Source: Bacteroidota bacterium (GTDB lineage Bacteria; Bacteroidota; Bacteroidia; CAILMK01; JACPUW01). Taken from it: 64,000 nucleotides of DNA. Every line of letters begins with the position of its first letter. The first letter of the stretch is position 1. The translations under genes and the position numbers were made by a program. Location: positions 124,001 to 188,000 of the forward strand of contig JACPUW010000033.1 in the NCBI GenBank assembly GCA_016192035.1, in the 5' to 3' direction. This document shows positions 43,972 to 52,016 of the stretch, piece after piece. The notes beneath the pieces were generated by a model, which made no database searches, was not told where the DNA came from, and was given only the letters and a program-made list of their open reading frames with translations.

Positions 43972-44832
43972 CTATTCCAGGGGGATTTCGAAATCGAATT
44001 GCGCTTTTAACTCTTCGGCTGAGTACCAAACCAAATCTACTGTCATGGGTATGTCGGTAGTGGGTCGTGAATTTCCATCAACTGATTGAGAAGCAATTTT
44101 GGTAACCACATCATTGCCATACATCACAATACCAAAAACGGTGTGCAGACCATTTAATTGATGGGCACCAACTACGCCCTCCACCACATAAAACTGAGAG
44201 CCATTACTTGCCGTTTCGGTTGACTTTTTGGCAGCACCAATTGCGCCCTGCACATGCTTTAGGTTAGAATTGAGTTCGCGGGGTATGGTATATCCGGGCC
44301 CACCGGTGCCGTCGTTGTCAGGGTCGGCATCCTTTGACAGGGGGTCACCTCCTTGAATCACAAAATTTTTAATCACCCGGTGGAAGGTAGTGCCGTTGAG
44401 ATAGCCCTCCCTGGCCAGCTTTATCATATTGGCCTTGTGCTTGGGAGTGCTTTGGTACAGGTAGAATCCAAAAGTGCCTAAAGATGTCGTTACTTTAATG
44501 GTTTCAAATTGTTGCCCTACCACCAGCGTTCTCGTCCTGGTGTCGCTCACTTTATCCCCTTTTTCACCTTCCAATTCCACCATTAGTGACACGCTGAACG
44601 TGTCTTGACCAGAGAAGGTGTGCTCCACTACCGCTTCGGTATATGTCTGCCCCTCTATGGTCCACTCCAGGCGAGTGTAATCGGCGGTCAGTACGCTAAA
44701 CTTATAAGTATAGCCACCCACCAATTCATAGGAATAGTCGGCTACTACCTCCAGCTCCTCATTGCCACAGGAGGAAAATTGGCTGATTCCAAAAAACGCC
44801 AGAACGGTAATCGCCGAGCGTATAATGTTCAT
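43972..44832 (-). CDS. cyclophilin-type peptidylprolyl isomerase lipoprotein with Ig/PKD-like domain
   Basis: About 286 residues from ATG 44832. Lipoprotein signal (FGISQFSSCG), then a PKD-like beta-domain (about 30-110), then a cyclophilin domain (about 112-270) with LAREGYLNGTTFHRVIKNFVIQGGDP, GAIGAAKKS, GSQFYVVEG and LNGLHTVFGIV. FHRVI and FVIQGGD carry the expected active-site Arg and Gln. Likely assists folding of exported proteins at the membrane. Confidence 0.9.
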   Translation of the reverse strand: MNIIRSAITVLAFFGISQFSSCGNEELEVVADYSYELVGGYTYKFSVLTADYTRLEWTIEGQTYTEAVVEHTFSGQDTFSVSLMVELEGEKGDKVSDTRTRTLVVGQQFETIKVTTSLGTFGFYLYQSTPKHKANMIKLAREGYLNGTTFHRVIKNFVIQGGDPLSKDADPDNDGTGGPGYTIPRELNSNLKHVQGAIGAAKKSTETASNGSQFYVVEGVVGAHQLNGLHTVFGIVMYGNDVVTKIASQSVDGNSRPTTDIPMTVDLVWYSAEELKAQFDFEIPLE

Positions 44833-44935
44833 TTTTAATGAATAAGTTGATGTCATGGCGGTATAGGATTTTACGGTTAACCCACAAATCTAATGGCACT
44901 TTAGGTATTTATATTCTTTCCAATTGGAAAACAAT

Positions 44936-44943
44936 TACCTTTG
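44936..44943 (+). promoter_or_regulatory. -7 box TACCTTTG upstream of the DEAD-box helicase gene
   Basis: Exact TAnnTTTG match followed by CACC, 44 bases before the ATG at 44988. Confidence 0.55.
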
Positions 44944-44987
44944 CACCACTTTTTTAATACTGGCCTTGAAGGAGGCCTACAGATAGA

Positions 44988-46673
44988 ATGACTACTTTTG
45001 AAGACTTGGGTTTTAAACCCGAAATTCTCAAAGCCCTTTCAGAACTGGGATTTGAGACCCCCACCCCCATTCAGGAACAAACAGCCAAGGTATTGATTGA
45101 AACCGACCAAGATGTGGTAGGCTTGGCGCAGACCGGTACCGGAAAAACCGCAGCTTTTGGACTGCCAATAATTCACGATGTAGAGCCTGAAATAACACAT
45201 ATTCAGTCGCTTATCCTTACGCCTACACGGGAATTGTGTATTCAGGTAAGCAAGGACTTGGAAAAATATGCCAAATACCTGCGGGGTATTAAAGTGCTGG
45301 CCGTTTATGGCGGTACCGACATTAAGGCCCAAATAAAAAAGCTTACCGAAAATCCCCACATTTTGGTGGCCACGCCTGGTAGGCTCCTCGATTTGATTAA
45401 CAGGGGACGCGTAGATTTAAGCGAACTCGGCATTTTGGTCTTGGATGAAGCCGACGAAATGCTCAACATGGGATTTAAGGACGACATAGAAGAAATTCTT
45501 GGAAGGACCCCCGAAAACCGCAGGACACTCATGTTCTCGGCAACCATGCCCAAGGAGGTGAGTGCCATAGCAAAAAACTACCTCTACAATCCACTTGAAG
45601 TAACCATTGGCAAGAAAAACGAGAGTACCAACACGGTCTTTCATCACTACTACGTCACTACTTCCAGCAACCGTTTCAATGCCCTTCGCCGCATAGTTGA
45701 TGCACACCCCGATATTTATGGCATGGTGTTTTGCCGTACCAGGGCTGAAACCAAGGAGGTAGCTGAGCGATTGGTCAACCACGGCTACAATGCCGACGCA
45801 CTGCACGGTGACCTTAGCCAGGCCCAGCGCGACCTGGTAATGGACAAATTCCGCAAAAAGAATCTTCAACTCTTGGTCGCTACCGATGTGGCTGCCAGGG
45901 GTATAGATATTTATAACCTTACTCATGTCATTAACTACAATTTACCCGATGATGCCGAAAACTATACCCATAGAAGTGGGCGTACGGGCCGCGCGGGCAA
46001 GGAAGGTATTTCCATAGCAATCATACATTCAAGGGAATTCAACAAACTTCATGAAATAGAAAGGGTCATCAAGAAAACATTTGTTCAACAAATGATTCCC
46101 AACGGTTTGGAGATATGCCAAAGCCAATTGATGCACTATTTCAACAAAATTTCTGAGTTAAAGGCTGATAAAGAAGGGGTTTCCAAGTTTATGGATGAAG
46201 CCATGGAACGCTTGGGCGGCCTTAGCAAGGAGGAATTGATAGAAAAGATGGTGGCCTATGAGTTTCAACACTTGCTCAACGACTATAAAAATGCCCCAGA
46301 TCTAAACATAGAGCCGCCAAAGAAGGAGCAAAGGCGCCGCAATGATGGCGACAGCCAGGGCGGTAGGCAAGACCGCTGGGAGCGCGGTGGCGACAACAAC
46401 AAAGGACGGAACCGGCAGCGCGACAATAGAGGCGATGACGGAGGGAATTGGGAGCAGGTGAGCGTGAACATAGGCAACAACCGCAGGGTAAGCCCACCAC
46501 AGATCATTGCCATCATCAATAAGGCCCTGGGCAATAGAAGAGGGCAAATTGGCCGAATTAAAATCAATCAATCCAACAGTTTGGTGGAGCTCAGGGCACA
46601 GGATACCTCGGCTGTGCTGCAAGTGGGTTCTGTAAAGTTTGACGGCGAAGAAGTAAGGTTTGCCAAAGCCTAA
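44988..46673 (+). CDS. DEAD-box RNA helicase with DbpA-type RNA-binding domain
   Basis: 561 residues. Q motif region FKPEILKALSELGFETPTPIQEQ, Walker A AQTGTGKT, DEAD box VLDEADEM, SAT, and HRSGRTGRAGKEG cover the two RecA-like domains (about 1-360). A charged, Arg/Gly/Asp-rich linker (about 430-485) precedes a C-terminal DbpA-like RNA-binding domain (about 485-561). This layout matches DeaD/CsdA-type helicases that remodel rRNA and mRNA, often at low temperature. Confidence 0.95.
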   Translation: MTTFEDLGFKPEILKALSELGFETPTPIQEQTAKVLIETDQDVVGLAQTGTGKTAAFGLPIIHDVEPEITHIQSLILTPTRELCIQVSKDLEKYAKYLRGIKVLAVYGGTDIKAQIKKLTENPHILVATPGRLLDLINRGRVDLSELGILVLDEADEMLNMGFKDDIEEILGRTPENRRTLMFSATMPKEVSAIAKNYLYNPLEVTIGKKNESTNTVFHHYYVTTSSNRFNALRRIVDAHPDIYGMVFCRTRAETKEVAERLVNHGYNADALHGDLSQAQRDLVMDKFRKKNLQLLVATDVAARGIDIYNLTHVINYNLPDDAENYTHRSGRTGRAGKEGISIAIIHSREFNKLHEIERVIKKTFVQQMIPNGLEICQSQLMHYFNKISELKADKEGVSKFMDEAMERLGGLSKEELIEKMVAYEFQHLLNDYKNAPDLNIEPPKKEQRRRNDGDSQGGRQDRWERGGDNNKGRNRQRDNRGDDGGNWEQVSVNIGNNRRVSPPQIIAIINKALGNRRGQIGRIKINQSNSLVELRAQDTSAVLQVGSVKFDGEEVRFAKA

Positions 46674-46712
46674 TTAGGGAAAACCCAAAAGGGGGAACCT
46701 AACCGCCCAGCA

Positions 46713-47151
46713 TCAATGGCCTATGCCCCTGGCAATCAATACGGCCAGTAATGGAATAAACGCAAGCAGGATCAACTCCAGGTTTACTGCGCGTACCACC
46801 CCACTTGGGCAGGATTACGCTATCGTTGCCAATGCCTTCGCGCTGTCGCAGAAAAAATATGGTAGGGTACAGGCTGGCAATCCCCAAGGCGGAAAACAGC
46901 CCAATCTTGGCCCAAAATATGGGGTTGCCCGAGTAATAGGCCGCCCCCTTCCCTACCCCAAACCACAATGAGAATCCAACACTCACCTGCAACAGGCTAA
47001 CTAAACCGTATATGCCATCAATTTTGGCCAGTTGACCAATCTGCCGACGGGTCAGCATAGGGGCTAGCCGGATGCGTTCCAGTACCAAACAGCAAGCCAA
47101 TAACATGATCATCAAGAAGTGGAGGTAGCGAAGGAGTAGTTCAAGTGGCAT
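46713..47151 (-). pseudogene. DUF2214-family membrane protein gene with C-terminal frameshift
   Basis: Residues 1-110 (ATG 47151) show the DUF2214 pattern: LRYLHFLMIMLLACCLVLE, KIDGIYGLVSLLQVSVGFSLWF, NPIFWAKIGLFS and PTIFFLRQREG, with three transmembrane helices. After CTGCCCAAGTGG the frame goes off: continuing it gives a random tail ending at 46699. Dropping one G from the GGGG run (CCCC at 46799-46802) restores the family's last helix, LELILLAFIPLLAVLIARG, and a TGA stop at 46713-46715. Either a real frameshift or an assembly/sequencing indel in a homopolymer. Confidence 0.85.
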
Positions 47152-47240
47152 GGTACTGCTTTCTTTTTTGAATTCAAATTTGACGTATTAACAAACACTG
47201 AGGAAACCTTTTTACAATCCTGTGGGTAATTGGTCTCAAC

Positions 47241-47840
47241 ATGATGCGCAAACTACTATTGGGATTAAGTGCCGCAGCCTGCCTTTGTCTTGAAACACAG
47301 GCACAAACGGAGCTCTCATATTCATTATCCTTTCGGACTGATGCGCTTGGTTTTCATGTAGATGTGACCTTAGGAAAGGGAAGCACATGTTTTGGCATAA
47401 GCCTATACCACAGCACCGACCCTTCACAGGGATATGTGCAAGTACAGGATATAGCCGGAGTATGTGGAAGCAGCGATGCAGCCACCTATTACACCCTTGA
47501 CCACAGTAGCCCCTTACCTTTTGATTCAAACTATTACTACTTGGAATTCAATGGTTTTGGGCAGTCTTTGCCCTTTTCCCAATTTTATGTTCCATTTGAG
47601 CGGTCTCAAATTGCTACCCTCATAGACCACCAATGGATATGGGTATATAACCAGGATATGGGCTTCCGGGCTATGCGGGTGGACCTATACTCCATGCAAG
47701 GTCAAATACGCGCCTCTGCCACGTTTTCGTCAGGTAGGGCCAGCATTCCTGTTTTTTTGGCCAAGGGCCGCGCTTCCCTTATGGTTATTCAATTGGAAAA
47801 TGGACAATACATAACGACCAAGATCTATATTCCAGAATAA
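47241..47840 (+). CDS. small secreted protein with T9SS-like C-terminal domain
   Basis: 199 residues with signal peptide (cut near ETQAQ). The middle part is beta-rich (ELSYSLSFRTDALGFHVDVTL), and the last 65 residues look like a degenerate T9SS sorting domain: IWVYNQDMGFRAMRVDLYSMQGQIRAS, then a SIPVFLAKGRASLMVIQLENG block and ITTKIYI end. Function unknown; T9SS export is inferred from the C-terminus. Converges with the 92-residue gene at 47854. Confidence 0.7.
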   Translation: MMRKLLLGLSAAACLCLETQAQTELSYSLSFRTDALGFHVDVTLGKGSTCFGISLYHSTDPSQGYVQVQDIAGVCGSSDAATYYTLDHSSPLPFDSNYYYLEFNGFGQSLPFSQFYVPFERSQIATLIDHQWIWVYNQDMGFRAMRVDLYSMQGQIRASATFSSGRASIPVFLAKGRASLMVIQLENGQYITTKIYIPE

Positions 47841-47853
47841 CCCCAATGTGCGC

Positions 47854-48132
47854 CTAGACTATTTCAAACCGGGGTAGCTCAAACAAGGCATCGTCGCCAT
47901 AGCTAAAAAGCACCTTATAGATAAGTTGGGCTACCACAAAGGGCTCTGCAATCCGAACCAGTAGTTGTCCTCCCTCTTTTAATAATATCTCTACGGCCTG
48001 CCTCTGTTTGCTGGTGTACAGCACAAAAGAATCTATCTGCGCCCAAGGGATAAATGTCTGTTTGCCTTTTACATCAGATAGATAAACACCATCTGCGGCC
48101 AAATCTTCCATTTTTGCGTTTGCTTGTACCAT
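47854..48132 (-). CDS. small hypothetical protein
   Basis: About 92 residues from ATG 48132 (TTG 48135 precedes it). No signal peptide or transmembrane segment; sequence such as GVYLSDVKGKQTFIPWAQIDSFVLY suggests a small beta domain. Not recognised. Codon use resembles the neighbours. Confidence 0.6.
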   Translation of the reverse strand: MVQANAKMEDLAADGVYLSDVKGKQTFIPWAQIDSFVLYTSKQRQAVEILLKEGGQLLVRIAEPFVVAQLIYKVLFSYGDDALFELPRFEIV

Positions 48133-48219
48133 CAAGAGGAAAACAGTTCATGGCGCCTACCTTAAATGGGCAGCCAGTTTATCAATCTGCAAAACTTTGC
48201 TTGAAGTTTCTTAGCAAAT

Positions 48220-48233
48220 ATGACCACGGTCAT
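48220..48233. promoter_or_regulatory. 14-bp palindrome ATGACC-AC-GGTCAT upstream of the 48132 gene
   Basis: A perfect two-fold symmetric site in the 151-bp gap between the small hypothetical gene (start 48132) and the methyltransferase (stop 48284). A homodimeric regulator could bind it. Nothing else clear in the gap. Confidence 0.35.
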
Positions 48234-48283
48234 TTATTGAACAATTTTCACCTTGGCTCAATCATGGTCATTGCTTACTAAGG

Positions 48284-48985
48284 TTATGGCAGCGAAAGGG
48301 TAGCCAAAAAGCCCGCGTTCTTTTTGGCATAGTGCACCTTGTATGTCAATCCAGCTTTAGTTGCATGTTCACCCAGTGTGCGCTGGTCTATATACACCCA
48401 CGGAAACCAGGCGCCCTTCACCCCATTGTACTCAAACATAAAGTCCACTTCGCCCAGGTATTCCTTGTCCAACTCCAGGATTTCTTCCGCGTCCACATCA
48501 CCATATAGATGAAACACATCCGATGAATCGGTCACTATGCGTGCACCTGGAGCCAAAAGTGAAGTGAGTTTTCTAAGGAATTCGGGCAGCTTTTTGAGCC
48601 GGCCACACATACCTATTCCGTTCATCATGAGCAGAACGGTGTCATATTGGCCCTGGTGATCCCAAATGCTCTGGATTTGAACCTTTTCTATGCCCCTGGC
48701 CGATATCACTTCCGCGCAGCCAGGCGAAGAATCAATGGCCGTTACGTCTAATCCTTTTGATGTGAGATATACGCTATGACTTCCGGCCCCGGCGCCCACA
48801 TCCAGCACCCTGCCCTTGCATAGGCCCATGGCTTTTTGTTCTTGTGGAGGCATTTCTTCAAAACTCCTAAAAAAATAGGAAGCCTTGTACGCATCAGCCG
48901 ACACATCCTTGCTAAACACCTTCATTATTTGCTCATTGCCGGTATCCCAATAGGCCTTAAGCGCCATTCCCAGGGGGTCGTTCAT
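48284..48985 (-). CDS. class I SAM-dependent methyltransferase
   Basis: 233 residues with the SAM-binding core: motif I GRVLDVGAGAGSHSVYLTS, the acidic residue ending strand 2 in VTAIDSS, and VLLMMNGIGMCG at motif IV position. The N-terminal 60 residues form a helical cap. The C-terminal part (GAWFPWVYIDQRTL) is not typical of a named methyltransferase, so the substrate is unknown. The cupin gene lies 55 bases downstream of the start. Confidence 0.88.
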   Translation of the reverse strand: MNDPLGMALKAYWDTGNEQIMKVFSKDVSADAYKASYFFRSFEEMPPQEQKAMGLCKGRVLDVGAGAGSHSVYLTSKGLDVTAIDSSPGCAEVISARGIEKVQIQSIWDHQGQYDTVLLMMNGIGMCGRLKKLPEFLRKLTSLLAPGARIVTDSSDVFHLYGDVDAEEILELDKEYLGEVDFMFEYNGVKGAWFPWVYIDQRTLGEHATKAGLTYKVHYAKKNAGFLATLSLP

Positions 48986-49040
48986 GTATATGGTGACTTG
49001 TGGTGGGCGAATTAAGCCATTTGCAGGCTTATTCCCTGCC

Positions 49041-49424
49041 CTATTCTGGAGCTATATAGTATGTATCGGCCACGTGTTCTTCCAAACTGTTCATCTCCAG
49101 AAATAGCACGTCGCTAATTGCCAGTAGTTTATGCCATACATTGGGCTTGATGTGGATTTCTTGTGGCCCCATAAGCGTATGTTCGCTTTCCTCCAAGCTA
49201 TGTACATCTCTAAGGAAGATTTTCACTTCGCCCTGAAGCAATACCAATTTTTCGGGTGACTTATTGGGCTGTGCTCCTTTGTGGTAGTGACCCCCAAACC
49301 AGGCCCCTGCCTTACGCATGCCAAGCAATCCTTCTTGGCAGCCGTGCAATGGTATCCTATAGGTGCTTGCATGTTCATTTGTTGAAATAAGACGGAGCGG
49401 CATCCTTTGTACATCCTTTTCCAT
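49041..49424 (-). CDS. cupin-fold protein, function unknown
   Basis: 127 residues from ATG 49424 (a TTG at 49472 opens the frame). The double-stranded beta-helix is seen from GAWFGGHYHKGAQPNK, with an HYH pair plus a later His in PNVWHKLLA as possible metal ligands, and EVKIFLRDV and EIHIKPN as strands. WxcM-like sugar enzymes have this shape, but no active-site signature is certain. Divergent from the lipoprotein gene. Confidence 0.72.
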   Translation of the reverse strand: MEKDVQRMPLRLISTNEHASTYRIPLHGCQEGLLGMRKAGAWFGGHYHKGAQPNKSPEKLVLLQGEVKIFLRDVHSLEESEHTLMGPQEIHIKPNVWHKLLAISDVLFLEMNSLEEHVADTYYIAPE

Positions 49425-49526
49425 GGGCCAAAATTCGGCTTGTCCCGGGGGCCTTGGTTCATCAGGCTTCAAAATGGGCTGTTCGCTGGAATGCCTATTT
49501 TCGCCAACCCAACAAAAAATACCTTC

Positions 49527-49901
49527 ATGAAACCTACACTTATTGCCATTTTGGTCGCTTTGATTGGTCTTGGTGCCTGTGATCCAGGTGAAAATGAGCC
49601 AGAACCTGAAAAAGGAAAGGCAGCCCTCCTGGTGAAAGCAATTTTTGAAGACGGTACCCCAGCCCAGGGAGCACAGGTTGATTTGTACAAATCGGCAGTG
49701 GATTTCCAGGGCTTGACCAACAGCACCACCACCATAGAGGCCGATAATTTGGGCGAGGCCTTATTTAATGACTTAGACCTACAGCAATACTGGTTTAGGG
49801 TAGAACTGGAAGAATACAGCAATGCCACATCCACCAACTCTACCGGCAGGGCACTTGTAAAAGATGAGACCTTAGAAAAAATCACCCAATTAAGAAGATA
49901 G
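49527..49901 (+). CDS. small lipoprotein with Ig-like core
   Basis: 124 residues from ATG 49527: signal MKPTLIAILVALIGLGAC, Glu/Pro linker (DPGENEPEPEKG), and a beta-sandwich-like mature part (AALLVKAIFEDGTPAQGAQVDLY, LEEYSNATSTNS) resembling a carboxypeptidase-regulatory-like fold. One base before the S9 peptidase start, so co-transcribed. Function unknown. Confidence 0.78.
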   Translation: MKPTLIAILVALIGLGACDPGENEPEPEKGKAALLVKAIFEDGTPAQGAQVDLYKSAVDFQGLTNSTTTIEADNLGEALFNDLDLQQYWFRVELEEYSNATSTNSTGRALVKDETLEKITQLRR

Positions 49902-49902
49902 T

Positions 49903-51936
49903 ATGCGGTTTATACTCATTTTGTTGTTCGCTTGCACTGTCACGGTTGCGCTTACGCAGGGAAGGCTTACTCCCGAACTGCTATGGGAGATTGACCGGAT
50001 GGGCTCACCGGTGGCAAGTCCTGATGGCAAGTACTTGGCCTATACCCTATCTGACTATAACTGGCGGGAGAATAAAGGCAGGACCGACATATACTTGGTG
50101 CCCACCAAAGGTGGTACACCACAAAAACTTACTTCAGAAATGGCAGGTAGTAGCTGGCAGCCCGAATGGAGGCCCGATGGCAAATATTTGGCCTGCATAA
50201 GCACCAATGCTGGTGAGCCTCAGATGTTTGAAATCAATGTGTCGGTTCCGGGTGATTTTAGGCAGGTTACCAACCAAGAAGGTGGGATAACAGCCTTTCA
50301 CTACGCTAAGAATATGACCAAAGTAGTCTATGCCGCGCAGGTAAGGCTGGGCAGCACCACGGTGGACCGCTACCCCGACCTGCCCCTAACTACCGGACGG
50401 ATCATAGATGACTTGATGTATAGGCACTGGGATGAATGGGACGACAAATCCTTTAGCCATATTTTCTACCAAGAATACCGGGACGAAAGCCCCATGGGCC
50501 CGCACTTTGATATCATGACGGGTGAACCGTATGATGCACCTACCATGCCTTTTGGTGGCTCAGATGAGTTTGCCATAAGCCCCGATGGCAGTCGAATAGT
50601 TTATACCTGTAAGAAATCCACGGGTTTGGAGTATGCCAAAAGCACCAATACTGACATTTACATGCTTGATTTGGCTACGGGCGATTTTAGGAACCTATCA
50701 TTGGACAACCCAGGTTATGACCGATCTCCGGTTTTCTCTTCTGATGGCACCAAGCTGGCTTGGAACCGCATGTCAACCCCTGGCTACGAATCGGATAAAA
50801 ACACCATAGTAGTGTATGACATTATTGGCATGATGGTGACCGATGTGCTCAAAGAACATGATATAAGCGCAAGTGAGGTGACATGGGCGCAAAAGGATGA
50901 ACGCCTGTATTTTATAGCCGGCAAGAATGCTACCTATCATTTGTTTAGCTATGACCTTATCAAGTCGAAACTGGAACAAGTAACCAAAGGCCGCTGTGAT
51001 TTTAGCACCTATACTTTGGCAGGCAACAGTGCTTTTGCCCTGCGCAGCACCATGCAGGAACCCAATGCGCTGTATGAGATAAATATAAAGAAGGGAAGTT
51101 ATGCGCCTTTTATCAATCCCAACGCGCAGATTCTGTCCAATTTGCAAAAATCATCGGTGCGCAAACATTGGGTCAAAACATCTACCGGCGAACAAATGCT
51201 TACCTGGGTCATTCTCCCTCCGGGTTTTGACTCCACGCGGCAATATCCTACCCTACTGTATTGTCAAGGAGGCCCCCAATCGGCTATAAGCCAGTATTAC
51301 AGCTACAGGTGGAATTTTGAGCTCATGGCGGCAAACGATTATATCATCATAGCACCAAACCGTCACGGTGTACCCACCTTTGGCCAAGAGTACAACCTGC
51401 AGATAAGTGGCGACTGGGGAGGACAGGCCATGCGCGACTACAATACGGCTTTGGCCTTTGCCACCAAACTGCCATATGTAGATGCCAAAAATCTTGGTTG
51501 TGTAGGCGCCAGCTATGGCGGTTACTCGGTGTATTGGCTTGCCGGGCATAACGATGGGCGGTTTAAGTGTTTCGTGGCCCACTGCGGCCTGTTTAACCTA
51601 AACAGTTGGTATGCCTCTACCGAGGAGTTGTTCTTTGCCGACTTTGACCTACAGGGCGCTCCCTGGGACGGAAAAGCGCGTTTGAAATACGAGGCCTTTA
51701 ACCCTGCAAACTTTGTGAAGAACTGGGATGCACCCATCCTGGTCATTCATGGCGAGAAGGATTTTAGGGTACCCGTGGGCGAGGGCATGCAGGCGTTTAA
51801 TTCCGCAAAGCTCCTGGGACTACAAGCACGGTTCCTGTATTACCCCGATGAAGGCCACTGGGTGCTTAAGCCCCAAAACGGCATACTCTGGCATAGGGAA
51901 TACTTTAGGTGGCTTGATGAACACCTTAAAGAGTAG
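49903..51936 (+). CDS. S9 family serine peptidase (prolyl oligopeptidase/dipeptidyl-peptidase type), exported
   Basis: 677 residues with signal peptide (VALTQGR). The N-terminal half is a WD40-like beta-propeller (segments such as GSPVASPDGKYLAYTLS and SPDGSRIVYTCKKS). The C-terminal alpha/beta-hydrolase domain shows the nucleophile in VGASYGGYSVYW, the Asp in HGEKDFRVPVGEGM and the His in YYPDEGHWVLKP. It removes dipeptides or acyl residues from peptide N-termini in the periplasm. Likely part of peptide scavenging, together with PepT at 55971-57233. Confidence 0.94.
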   Translation: MRFILILLFACTVTVALTQGRLTPELLWEIDRMGSPVASPDGKYLAYTLSDYNWRENKGRTDIYLVPTKGGTPQKLTSEMAGSSWQPEWRPDGKYLACISTNAGEPQMFEINVSVPGDFRQVTNQEGGITAFHYAKNMTKVVYAAQVRLGSTTVDRYPDLPLTTGRIIDDLMYRHWDEWDDKSFSHIFYQEYRDESPMGPHFDIMTGEPYDAPTMPFGGSDEFAISPDGSRIVYTCKKSTGLEYAKSTNTDIYMLDLATGDFRNLSLDNPGYDRSPVFSSDGTKLAWNRMSTPGYESDKNTIVVYDIIGMMVTDVLKEHDISASEVTWAQKDERLYFIAGKNATYHLFSYDLIKSKLEQVTKGRCDFSTYTLAGNSAFALRSTMQEPNALYEINIKKGSYAPFINPNAQILSNLQKSSVRKHWVKTSTGEQMLTWVILPPGFDSTRQYPTLLYCQGGPQSAISQYYSYRWNFELMAANDYIIIAPNRHGVPTFGQEYNLQISGDWGGQAMRDYNTALAFATKLPYVDAKNLGCVGASYGGYSVYWLAGHNDGRFKCFVAHCGLFNLNSWYASTEELFFADFDLQGAPWDGKARLKYEAFNPANFVKNWDAPILVIHGEKDFRVPVGEGMQAFNSAKLLGLQARFLYYPDEGHWVLKPQNGILWHREYFRWLDEHLKE

Positions 51937-52016
51937 GTTTTAGAGGGCTTGTTTCCTCACCTCTCAAGCTCTATTGGCTACCTTCGCGGCCCTATAAAAA
52001 CCAGTTGTTGGCCCGT

